A stretch of DNA of 64,000 nucleotides from CAVPLM01 sp963713545 (GTDB taxonomy: Bacteria > Actinomycetota > Thermoleophilia > RBG-16-64-13): contig CAVQME010000011.1 of the NCBI GenBank assembly GCA_963713545.1, positions 1 to 64,000 on the forward strand, written 5' to 3'. The stretch's first letter is position 1. Each line of letters starts with the position of its first letter. The notes below the pieces were generated by a model. That model was not told the DNA's origin, ran no database searches, and saw only the letters and a list, made by a program, of their open reading frames with translations. The translations under genes and the position numbers were made by a program. Below are positions 16,682 to 24,886 of the stretch, piece after piece.

Positions 16682-18625
16682 CTACCCTGCGCTGAACCCT
16701 CCGCCGCCGCCGCCGCCCGAGAAACCCCCGCCGAAGCCGCCGCCTCCACCACCGAACGCGCCCCGGCCGGAGCCGCTGCTCGATGGAGCGGAGGTGAGCA
16801 CACTCGACATGTTGTTGAGACTGCCGAACAGGCCGTCGGAGATCGTATCGAGGCTGAAGCCGCCCCCGGGCAACGACGGACCGCCCGATCCGGCGCCTCC
16901 TGCCAGTCCGCCACCCAGACCGCCCGTATCCACGGGGCCGGAACCGATGGGTATCGGAATCCACACCGGGTGGTACCAGACGGGAGGAGGCACGTTCAGT
17001 CCTTCGAAGCGCCTGACCCATTGCTTTTCGACCCCGAAGGCGATGGCGTAAGGCAGGTACTTGTCGAAGTTCTCCCGTGCCGACTCCATGTCCTGGAAAC
17101 GCGTCAGATCCTGCAGGTAGTTTCGGAACGCCTGCCACTTACGCTGCTCCTGGGCCCCGCGGACGGTGCGGCGCGGCATGAAGGGACTGAAAGCCCAGAC
17201 GATGATGACCGCGACGATCGACCCGAACATGAACCAGCCCCAACCCGGAACGCCGGTGAGAGCCATGATCGCGGTGAGGACGCCGAGTATCACCGCAACC
17301 AGAAAGCCGTAGCCCAGCCAGCGCGATCTCTCCCTCTTGGGATTCCGGTCGAACAGTCCCGCTTTCGTGACCTGCGCATAAACCTGCTCCACTATCGGTG
17401 ACACGTGAGTGTAGAAGTGGTTCTTGAGGTCGTTGGTGGTGACCTGGTCCGGATGAGCCGAATCGAACAGGGAGTGGGCCACTGCTTTCTCGAAGCCCTC
17501 GAGATCGTCGAGCGGCTTCCGGCGGGTGAAGAGGCTCTCGGGCTTGCTGAGGATGCCGTCCTTCTTGGTATCGGTGATCTCCAGGTAGCCCCGCCGGGCC
17601 AGATCCACAATGGTGGCGATGACCTCCTTGGTGTCGACCTTTTCGTCGATGAGCGCCCCTGCCAGCCCCGGCGGGAGATCGGACGGGGGCTCGCTCACGT
17701 AGGAGGCGTAGACCGTCGCGGGCTCGTCCCGGCCCCGGCGGCGCCACAATAGGAACATGGCGAGAAACGCGACGATGGGCAGCACGAAGCCTATCTTGGG
17801 GACTATGAAGGCGGCCACTCTACGGGCGGTCCAGGTGAACTCGACCACCCCTTTGGGGAAGCCTGTGACCAGCCAGAAGTTGGTATATGGTGGAAGGTCC
17901 GAGCCTTCGTACACCATGGTCGAGGGACCGGGCGAGTAGACGTTGGTCGCCACACCCGGACCCGATTGCACCGCCTGAGTCATGTCCTCGGGTGGAACGG
18001 AACCCGGCAGCTTAACTGTGGCTCGCACCGCCCCGATGGGGACCGGAGTCTCGGCATCGAGCACGTACCAGCGGAGCTCGTCACCCTGATCGAAGAACAT
18101 GATCACCGACTTGGCCAGGTAGTGGAACGTCCAAGTGGACGAGGTGTCGGTGAGGGCGAAGTTGACGACGATGATCAGCCGGCCGTTCTCGGTGAGCGTG
18201 TACCACTCGCCCGGCCCCTCACCCTCAGGAAGGGGATTCCCGCTCGCGTCGTACACGGCGATGTCGGTCAGACCGTCCGTGTTCTGGATGGGGATCTGGC
18301 GTCCGACGTAGCTGAAGCTGCCTTCGAACGTGAACGTGACGGTCTCGTCGACCAGGACGTCCCCGTCCTCCTGTACCTGCAGCAGGACGTCCATGTTGTC
18401 GATGCGCCAGTCTTTGGCCTGGGCCTGAGCGGCAGGCCCCGCGAGAAGGATCGCAAGAGCGCACGCCAGGACGACCGCGGCCAACAGCCACACGTGACGG
18501 AGCGGCAGACGACGACATGCCCAGGCCCGATGCCGGCCGGCTTCGCCGCCGGCATCGCGGCGCGGCGCGCGCAGCCGCCGCCCCTCCGGTTCGAAGGCGC
18601 CCGTGCGCAGCCCTCGTTCGATCAC
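16682..18625 (-). CDS. DUF2207 family membrane protein
   Basis: This 647-residue protein has a signal helix (about 46-68) and an extracytoplasmic beta-rich DUF2207 domain (about 72-275) beginning WRIDNMDVLLQVQEDGDVLV. A membrane helix at about 277-297, a cytosolic region, two more helices at about 438-490 and a Gly/Ser-rich C-terminal tail follow. DUF2207 proteins are common in bacteria and have no settled function. Its GTG start overlaps the stop of the SPFH/zinc-ribbon gene by 4 bp, so the two are translationally coupled. Confidence 0.82.
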   Translation of the reverse strand: MIERGLRTGAFEPEGRRLRAPRRDAGGEAGRHRAWACRRLPLRHVWLLAAVVLACALAILLAGPAAQAQAKDWRIDNMDVLLQVQEDGDVLVDETVTFTFEGSFSYVGRQIPIQNTDGLTDIAVYDASGNPLPEGEGPGEWYTLTENGRLIIVVNFALTDTSSTWTFHYLAKSVIMFFDQGDELRWYVLDAETPVPIGAVRATVKLPGSVPPEDMTQAVQSGPGVATNVYSPGPSTMVYEGSDLPPYTNFWLVTGFPKGVVEFTWTARRVAAFIVPKIGFVLPIVAFLAMFLLWRRRGRDEPATVYASYVSEPPSDLPPGLAGALIDEKVDTKEVIATIVDLARRGYLEITDTKKDGILSKPESLFTRRKPLDDLEGFEKAVAHSLFDSAHPDQVTTNDLKNHFYTHVSPIVEQVYAQVTKAGLFDRNPKRERSRWLGYGFLVAVILGVLTAIMALTGVPGWGWFMFGSIVAVIIVWAFSPFMPRRTVRGAQEQRKWQAFRNYLQDLTRFQDMESARENFDKYLPYAIAFGVEKQWVRRFEGLNVPPPVWYHPVWIPIPIGSGPVDTGGLGGGLAGGAGSGGPSLPGGGFSLDTISDGLFGSLNNMSSVLTSAPSSSGSGRGAFGGGGGGFGGGFSGGGGGGGFSAG

Positions 18626-19777
18626 GTCTCCTGGCCTTCCTCGCTTTCGGGACCCTCGGTCTCAGCCGGTGCCTCGGATGCCCCCGTCGCCGACTCCGCG
18701 GCCGCGACGGCCGCCGGCGAGGCGGCCGGCGCTCCCATCTGATGACCGCAGTTGGGGCAGAACTTCGAGCCGGCCGGCAGGGTGGCCCCACATTCGGAGC
18801 AGGCCACCGTGGCCGAGAGGTTGGTCCCGCATTCGGGGCAGAACTTGCTCCCGAAGGGCACGTCGCTATGACAGTTCGGACACCGTATCTTGGGCTGTGC
18901 CCCGCCGGCCATCGCCTGCTGCAGCATGCCCGGGATCATCATGCCCAGGCCGGCCCCGGTACCCAGGCCCAGACCGGCCGCTGCAGCAGTACCCACGGTG
19001 CTGTCGCCGCCACCGCTGGCCGCCCCCCTTGGCTAGGTCGCCGATCGCCTGCGCAGCCCGGTACTGGAAGTAGCGGTCCATGCCGCCCACGGCCTCCATG
19101 CCGGAGCGTTCGTCGATGCGTTTCTGCACCTCGTCGGGCGGCGAGATGGCGTTGATAAGGAAGTCCACCATCGCCAGACCGTACTGGCCGAAGTCGTCCT
19201 TGATCCGAGCCTTGAGGCCGGCGCCGAGCTCATCGAAGTAACGGGGCAGGTCGAGCACCGAGTCCAGGCTCTCGCCGAGAATATCCGCCAGCCGCCCTAT
19301 GATGACGCCCCGGAGGAAGTCCTCGATCTGGAAGTTGGTGAAGATACCCCGCGTACCCACGATCTTCACAACGAACAGCTTGGGATCGACGATCTGGAAG
19401 GTGTAGATGCCGTTGGAACGCAGGCGGATCATCTTGAACTCGGAGTCACGGAACAGGATGGGCTCGGTCGTGCCCCACTTGAGATCGGTGAAGGTCCGCT
19501 GGCTGACGAAGAACACCTCGGAGCGGAAAGGGGTGTCGCCGTAGAGCGGCGTCGTGAGGACGGCGGTCAGAAGAGGGATGTTCTGCGTCGCCAGGGTATG
19601 CCGCCCCGCCCCGAAGACGTCGTAGGCCTTGCCGTCACGGAAGAACACCGCCCACTGGTTCTCGCGCACGATAAGCTGTGAGCCCACCTTGAACTCGCCC
19701 GAGCCCTGCTCGGGGATACGGTGGACCATCTCCGCGCCTTGCTCGTCGACGAACTCGATAAGGTCCATGAGAGCCAT
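18622..19777 (-). CDS. SPFH-domain protein with C-terminal zinc ribbons (apparent frameshift)
   Basis: The first frame (19777 to about 19030) gives a flotillin/stomatin-like SPFH domain similar to the 'virion core protein' YdjI of Bacillus, starting MALMDLIEFVDEQG. The second frame (to 18622) gives a Gly/Ala-rich segment and two zinc ribbons, CPNCHSDVPFGSKFCPECG and CSECGATLPAGSKFCPNCG. The break coincides with a run of six C (19023-19028 on the plus strand). Removing one base joins the parts into about 384 residues, the usual architecture of the family. It likely assembles as an oligomer on the inner face of the membrane. It overlaps the DUF2207 gene by 4 bp. Confidence 0.8.
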
Positions 19778-19780
19778 CGG

Positions 19781-20296
19781 TTACCTCCCTGCTCCGGTGA
19801 TGAGGTGTTCCCGCTCGTCAAACCGGTTGTCAAGAGCTTCGATCCGGTCGTCCAGCAGTCCTATGTCGGTACGAAGAGACGGGCTGTCGGCGGCCAGGGC
19901 GTTGGCGAGCTCGTCTATGCCTCCAGCCTCGGTCTCGAGCTGCTTGTCGAAAGCCTTGAGCTCCTCGAGCTTCTCCAGGCCCACCTTGGTGGTGTCAAAA
20001 AGGCCCGCGTAACCGTAGTCGGCGAACTGCACCCGATCGCGCACCTTCCGCAGCTTGCGGATGGTCACGTCGATCACGCCCAACATATCGAGATTGCCCC
20101 GATTGACCAGCTCGAGCTTGAGGTCGTCCAGCTTCTGTCCGCAAGAATCCAAGCGCTCGGCCAGATAGAGTCGCTCGATCTTGTCGGCCTCGCGCCCCAA
20201 CTCCTTCTCTTTGTAGCCTTTGTAGCCTGGGATATGTTCGGCCATCCGCTCGAACCAGTTCTTGCTCTCCTCGATCCTGTCATCGATCCCAGCCAT
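19781..20296 (-). CDS. conserved coiled-coil protein of unknown function
   Basis: This 171-residue, highly charged, mostly helical protein has no cysteines arranged as a ribbon and no membrane segment. Heptad-like stretches cover about 30-95 and 105-160. Similar small coiled-coil proteins are found beside SPFH/zinc-ribbon genes, but I do not recognise a named family, and it lacks clear PspA hallmarks. It ends 3 bp before the SPFH gene, so it should be made with it and may be its partner. Confidence 0.7.
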   Translation of the reverse strand: MAGIDDRIEESKNWFERMAEHIPGYKGYKEKELGREADKIERLYLAERLDSCGQKLDDLKLELVNRGNLDMLGVIDVTIRKLRKVRDRVQFADYGYAGLFDTTKVGLEKLEELKAFDKQLETEAGGIDELANALAADSPSLRTDIGLLDDRIEALDNRFDEREHLITGAGR

Positions 20297-20370
20297 GGTC
20301 TCCCCTTTGTCTCGTTATCGCGCCCTGGGCCATCGACCCGGTGCCCGACCTTCGGATCCCACTCCTCTTG

Positions 20371-21117
20371 CTACGCTACCAGACCGTCGAACTCGCGTAG
20401 TAGCAACCTCCAATTGGATTCGTGGATACAGCGCGGATCCCAGACTGCAGGAATGAACACGAGCTCTTCGCCGACGGTCTCCAGCTCATAGTCGACGGAC
20501 TGCAGGTCGTGAGCCTCGTGCGACTCCACGGCCAGATACACGAAGTGCGCCAGCATCCGGGCGTCTTTCCTTCCCACCAAGATAGGCGAGAACGTGCCGA
20601 AGTCCGGACCCTCGCCCGCTTCCTCACTCACGCCGGCCTCCGTACCGCCGCCGGTGGCGCCACGCGCAGCTTGTTCGAGGTCGGTGCGGGCACCGACGTC
20701 TGCGCCGACGTCCACAAGCGCGGGTCGCGCAGCGGCGCCCGCAGCGAGGCCGGACGACAACTCGAGAGCGGGTTGGGCCTCGGTCAGGCTCACCCCGAGG
20801 CGTTGCACGACGGGGCGCACAAGGGAAAAGGCGGGCACATAAAGATAGGCCGTCCCCGGAGCAGTCGCCCGCCGGATGCGCTCCCAAGCCGAGGCTTCGG
20901 CGTTCGACACCGTGACGTCCAGACGCCAGGCCGCCAGGTATTGGACCGGTCCGGCCAGAGCCAGCTCCGTCGTGATCGCAGCGGTCAGAGGAAAGAACGA
21001 CTCCAGTCCATCCTCCCGCGGTTCGTGTGCCCGCCCGCACACCGGACAGACGAAAAGGGCGGCCTCTTCACCGCCCTGCAAGGCTGAGCCACACTCGTCA
21101 CAGAGCAGAGGGAACAG
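20371..21117 (-). CDS. zinc-ribbon protein of unknown function (start codon unclear)
   Basis: The body of this protein (about 236 residues from TTG 21081) includes CPVCGRAHEPRED near the start, a possible beta/alpha region, an Ala/Gly-rich linker and a conserved-looking C-terminus. The other half of the ribbon (LCDECG) is encoded upstream of the TTG, in the same open frame, so the true start must be further up. No ATG, GTG or TTG exists there. CTG at 21117 is one option. ACG at 21138 has a strong GGGAGG site 9 nt upstream but would overlap the previous gene. It belongs to the zinc-ribbon operon. Confidence 0.65.
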   Translation of the reverse strand: MFPLLCDECGSALQGGEEAALFVCPVCGRAHEPREDGLESFFPLTAAITTELALAGPVQYLAAWRLDVTVSNAEASAWERIRRATAPGTAYLYVPAFSLVRPVVQRLGVSLTEAQPALELSSGLAAGAAARPALVDVGADVGARTDLEQAARGATGGGTEAGVSEEAGEGPDFGTFSPILVGRKDARMLAHFVYLAVESHEAHDLQSVDYELETVGEELVFIPAVWDPRCIHESNWRLLLREFDGLVA

Positions 21118-21118
21118 A

Positions 21119-22345
21119 TCAACTTGAGAAAGGCTCGTGGTATTCCACCTCCCTCTGCAAACGGAACCGCCAGACCAGAAGTATCGCCACTACAGACACT
21201 ATCACGGCACCCGCGGTGGTTGACACCTGCGCAGTCTCCCCGGACAATCCCAACCACAAGAGAAGGGCAGCTACCGCGACCAGCAGCACTACTTCTGCAG
21301 CCAGCAGCGTCACGCGTCCGGCGTTGGAAGCCGGGGCCTCGGCCGAATTCACGCTGCCGTTCCGACCATTGACAACGATCCGGTAGAAACGATTCCCAAC
21401 CTGATATCGCAATAACCATAGAGGGTAGTAGAGGAGCGCGGTGGATTCCCGGAGAGCGAACACGTGGCTGTCGGGAGACGACGCGCCGGAGACAGGGAGG
21501 AGCGCGGCCTTCCTACCCGCCGCGGCCACCTCAGCGGCGCTTCCCCGAGCCTCCAGCACCGCGACCGACGGGTCCAGTTCACCGGCCAGGAGGGGGAGCA
21601 TCAGTTCCCGCCCCGTGATACGCGGCCGGGTGGCTCCAAGCGCGGAGAGGTCGGTCGCTGCCTCGAAGTACCGGCGCTCCTGCAGAAAAGGCTCTTCCAC
21701 CCCTTCGCGCGCCAGCCTCAGGTCTAGCCACTCGCGCTCCTCGTCGCCCACCAACTCGTAACGAGTGCGGAGCTTGTGGCCGAACTCCCAGCCCGCCACC
21801 AGGGATCTGTGCTCCCAGATAGGGACGTAGACCAGTCGAGTCTCGGCCAATGAGGCCCCGCGCGCCCGCTTGCTTATCCCGGGATGATCTTCGAGCCAGC
21901 TGGCCGCCGCGGCCACTGCCTCGAGCCGCTCTATCCGGGCGGGGAGATACCAGCGAGAAAACCCGCCGTGCTCCCTCGCCGCCGTGCGAACACCGCAGTG
22001 GCCGCACACGAGAATCCTGTGGCCCTCACGCGCAGTAAGCGGCCCGGCGCACTGGGAGCAGCGGACAGATCGGAGCACCTGCTCTTCAGGTGCGTCCACC
22101 GAGAGGCCGGGCCGGGGCTGAGACACTTCGGGAGACGCTACCCTGAGCTCTTTCTGGAGCGCCGCTGGGGTCGCCCCAGGCTTGACAGCCGGGGCGACCG
22201 CCTGCGCCGCCTCTCGGGTCAATGTCGAACCGCAAGACGGGCAGACCGCCATGTCGGCGTAGCCGGGCAGTCGCACGATGGCCGCGCATTGCGGGCAACC
22301 GTACTCGACGTAGCCGTTCGCCGTGTTAGCCGGAGCGTTCATCAT
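21119..22345 (-). CDS. multi-zinc-ribbon membrane protein (YdjG-like)
   Basis: The 408-residue protein opens with three TFIIB-like zinc ribbons or half-ribbons: CPQCAAIVRLPGYADMAVCPSCG at about 14-36, and CSQCAGPLTAREGHRILVCGHCG at about 95-117. A mixed alpha/beta domain follows, and the C-terminus has two close membrane helices (about 343-390). This layout recalls the zinc-ribbon membrane protein YdjG found with SPFH proteins in Bacillus. It is the first gene of the minus-strand run that continues to 15582. Only 17 bp separate its ATG from the divergent HAD gene. Confidence 0.72.
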   Translation of the reverse strand: MMNAPANTANGYVEYGCPQCAAIVRLPGYADMAVCPSCGSTLTREAAQAVAPAVKPGATPAALQKELRVASPEVSQPRPGLSVDAPEEQVLRSVRCSQCAGPLTAREGHRILVCGHCGVRTAAREHGGFSRWYLPARIERLEAVAAAASWLEDHPGISKRARGASLAETRLVYVPIWEHRSLVAGWEFGHKLRTRYELVGDEEREWLDLRLAREGVEEPFLQERRYFEAATDLSALGATRPRITGRELMLPLLAGELDPSVAVLEARGSAAEVAAAGRKAALLPVSGASSPDSHVFALRESTALLYYPLWLLRYQVGNRFYRIVVNGRNGSVNSAEAPASNAGRVTLLAAEVVLLVAVAALLLWLGLSGETAQVSTTAGAVIVSVVAILLVWRFRLQREVEYHEPFSS

Positions 22346-22362
22346 CCTGCTAATCTATCGCC

Positions 22363-23220
22363 GTGCTTGCTCCCGACCTTGAATCCCATCACGGCACCCC
22401 CCGGGTGATAGCCGCCGACCTGGACGGCACCTTGCTGCCCCTGACGCTCGACGGGACCCAGGCGCTCACCCCCCTCACCATCTCGGCAGTGACCGCGCTG
22501 GGGCGGGTCGGCATCACCACCATCTTGGTGACCGGAAGGATGTTCCGCTCGGCGGCCCGCTATGCACGGGATCTGGGATTGGACGGTCCGGTGGCCGCGT
22601 ACCAGGGCGCGCTCATCCGGGAGGTGGGCAGCGGCCGCCTGATACACCACGACCCCCTGTCCGTGGAGTCGGCCCTGGAAGTCCTCCACCTCCTCGAACC
22701 CGAGGGGCATCCTGTCAACCTGTACATCGAGGACGATCTCTACGTCGCGAGAAGGAGCGAACAAGTAGACCGCTACGAGCGTCTCTCGGGCATGAAGGCG
22801 AACGTTGTCGGCAGGTTGAGCAGCTTCCTGGACCGGCCCACGACCAAGATAGGCGTGGGTGGTGAGCCGGCCGTCATCGATGGCCTGCTGACGAGTCTCC
22901 GGGCACAGTTCGAAGGGCGCTTGATCGTGGTCAAGACATGGCCCTTCTTTCTGGAGATGACCAACCCTACGGCCACCAAGGCCCGGGCGCTTCAGATCCT
23001 GGGCGAGCGCCTCGGCTTCGCCGCGCATGATGTGCTGGCTTTCGGCGACTCCTACAACGACACCGACATGCTCGCCTGGGCGGGTACAGGTGTGGCCATG
23101 CGAGGAGCGCCCCCGGAAGTAGTGGCCGCAGCCGACTTTGTATGTGATCCCGTCGAGCGGGATGGGTTCGCCCGCTATCTCATGAACCAGCCCTGGTTCC
23201 CGGCGGAAGGGCCCTCCTAA
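22363..23220 (+). CDS. HAD-superfamily hydrolase, Cof type
   Basis: This phosphatase of the Cof/class IIB HAD group has the nucleophile motif AADLDGTLL (about 18-26), motif II in TILVTGR and the C-terminal motif FGDSYNDTDML with KARAL upstream. At 285 residues it has the normal size, with the cap domain in the middle. The start is GTG at 22363 or GTG at 22405; the second gives the shorter N-terminus usual for the family. Substrates of such enzymes are sugar phosphates or other small phosphorylated metabolites. Its 3' end overlaps the convergent baeRF gene by 4 bp. Confidence 0.87.
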   Translation: MLAPDLESHHGTPRVIAADLDGTLLPLTLDGTQALTPLTISAVTALGRVGITTILVTGRMFRSAARYARDLGLDGPVAAYQGALIREVGSGRLIHHDPLSVESALEVLHLLEPEGHPVNLYIEDDLYVARRSEQVDRYERLSGMKANVVGRLSSFLDRPTTKIGVGGEPAVIDGLLTSLRAQFEGRLIVVKTWPFFLEMTNPTATKARALQILGERLGFAAHDVLAFGDSYNDTDMLAWAGTGVAMRGAPPEVVAAADFVCDPVERDGFARYLMNQPWFPAEGPS

Positions 23221-24362
23221 GCGTACCGCAGGACGCCGGCCACGCCACCCAACTCATCGAGCACTGGGATGTTCTCTCCTACCTCGATCTGGCCGTTCTG
23301 CAGGATCGCCAGACGCACCAGCTCCCCGACGGCGTCGAAGACGGGCACCGTCGCCCCGCCGCACACCGGGCAGCGTTTGGCCTCGGTGAGGCCCACCCAG
23401 GTGCACTCGAGGCAGCGCCAACCGGGCGGCCTGTAGTTGCGATCGACGAGCAAGGTCTGCACCTGGTAGCGACCCAGGGCGCCCAGCACGTCGTCGAAGC
23501 CGGAGACCCCCCGCCCTCCGCTACCCAGGCCTTCTTTGATCCGCGCAGCCAGGTCTACCATCTCGTCGTGGCGGGCTTTCTCCATGGCCTCGCGCGCGCT
23601 CACCAGCATCTGCCCGCTCGTCGCTGCCGCGTCGAAGGGGATCTCGGCTGTGATCCTGGCCGAAACAGCGGACGGGAGAGTCCGCCGAAAGGCGCTCGCG
23701 ATGTCGTGCTGCGCGCACAGCACCGCCCGTCTCACCCCCGAGGCCTCGAGCAGCTTGGCCAGGGCGCTCCCCACCTCTTTGTAATGCAGCTCGACCAGCG
23801 TGTCCTGCCGGGCCGCGGCGTAGTACTCCTTGATGGACACCTCGCCGGTCTCACGGTCGCTGCTCCGCAGCCAGGGCCCGGTAAGGTCGTCTTCTTGGGC
23901 GACTCCCCACTCATCCAGTAGGTAGAGGCTGGACTCGTCCCGACTCACCCGCGCCACCACGAAGGGCTCGAGCAGCGCCAGCGCGTGGGCCACCGGCCGC
24001 ACGTGCGGCGACGGCTCGATCACCAGGTGGTTTTCAAGGCGGAAGGGAAGCTCTATCCGCTCGTAGTAGTGAGCTCCTCCATCGGCGAAGAGGGCCAGAC
24101 CCTGGGTCCTGGGCGTGAGGTCGTACTTGAGCACATCGAGCACGTATTCCAGATCGCCTTGAAGAAGGCGCTTCTCCTCCTTGGAGGTGCCGCGCCCCTT
24201 GGTTATCCGGTTGAACTCACTGTTGAGGAAGGTGGGGGCGACCTGGCGCCAGTCGTCCAGGCGACTGGTGGAGAGAGTAACGGTGAGAAAGACGCCCCGC
24301 GATGCCCGCGCGCCGGCCAGCTTCTTCAGCTTCTCCTTGGACACCGCCGCACTCTCGATCAT
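23217..24362 (-). CDS. baeRF-type (eRF1-like) release-factor domain protein
   Basis: The 381-residue protein resembles the bacterial archaeo-eukaryotic release factor (baeRF) group, thought to act on ribosomes or in nucleic-acid conflict. It has an N-terminal alpha/beta domain (GVFLTVTLSTSRLDDW), a middle domain with DEWGVAQED, and a C-terminal eRF1 domain-3-like part with QTLLVDRNYRPPGW. A zinc ribbon CLECTWVGLTEAKRCPVCGG lies at about 318-337. No GGQ motif is evident. It overlaps the small upstream gene by 4 bp (ATGA). Confidence 0.65.
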   Translation of the reverse strand: MIESAAVSKEKLKKLAGARASRGVFLTVTLSTSRLDDWRQVAPTFLNSEFNRITKGRGTSKEEKRLLQGDLEYVLDVLKYDLTPRTQGLALFADGGAHYYERIELPFRLENHLVIEPSPHVRPVAHALALLEPFVVARVSRDESSLYLLDEWGVAQEDDLTGPWLRSSDRETGEVSIKEYYAAARQDTLVELHYKEVGSALAKLLEASGVRRAVLCAQHDIASAFRRTLPSAVSARITAEIPFDAAATSGQMLVSAREAMEKARHDEMVDLAARIKEGLGSGGRGVSGFDDVLGALGRYQVQTLLVDRNYRPPGWRCLECTWVGLTEAKRCPVCGGATVPVFDAVGELVRLAILQNGQIEVGENIPVLDELGGVAGVLRYA

Positions 24363-24655
24363 GAAGCACCGCCTCCATCTCGCCTTTCCGGCTCCGCCGG
24401 CCCGGAGGTGCCTTCTTCAGCGATCTCTTGCTTGGCCCGCTCCGCCGCCTGGGCGGCTTGCTGGTCGTGGAGAGCCTGCTCTCTCCGCCACCTTTCCTCC
24501 CGCTCGCGAAACTTGTCCACCAGGGCGGACTTCCCCTTGTCTCGAGTAGGGTCCGCCATGTTCATCGTGCCTGGATCGGAAAGCGCCGCCTCCATCTTCT
24601 GAGTGGGAGTCAGTGGGCGCTCCCTGCCGGAGCGCTCGACCTTCTTGTCGGCCAT
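24359..24655 (-). CDS. small charged protein of unknown function
   Basis: This 98-residue protein is hydrophilic and strongly charged, with a probable helix at about 48-80 (KFREREERWRREQ) and no cysteine or membrane segment. An AAAGGGG ribosome site precedes its ATG, and its end overlaps the baeRF gene start by 4 bp. That coupling argues it is real and works with baeRF. I do not recognise the family. Confidence 0.65.
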   Translation of the reverse strand: MADKKVERSGRERPLTPTQKMEAALSDPGTMNMADPTRDKGKSALVDKFREREERWRREQALHDQQAAQAAERAKQEIAEEGTSGPAEPERRDGGGAS

Positions 24656-24741
24656 CTTGTCCCCTTTCCGTGTGATAGAAAGTGCGGCCTTTGGTGGAGA
24701 GGCTGTACGTCGTAACTACCCAGGGTCGGAAGAGACCTAAA

Positions 24742-24770
24742 CGGCCGGGCGCGGCCGGGCACGGCCGGGC
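24742..24770. repeat. three tandem copies of a 10-bp unit
   Basis: The unit CGGCCGGGC followed by G or A repeats three times (24742-24750, 24752-24760, 24762-24770). It sits in the divergent region between the baeRF unit and the HerA-like ATPase gene, where it could be a regulator-binding array. Confidence 0.6.
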
Positions 24771-24886
24771 AAGGGGGTGCCTCCAGTCACTCAGGCGGCT
24801 GATGCAGCGAATCATGGTTGTGTTCTTGCCCCGATTGGGCATATTGTGGACGTGACAAGCCCCCAGGCGAATGGAGGACTCACTCC

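Noticed and set aside
16682..16780. Possible CRISPR or repeat array in the Gly-rich end of the DUF2207 gene
   Set aside because: The repetition reflects Gly codons of the usual DUF2207 tail; there are no spacers.
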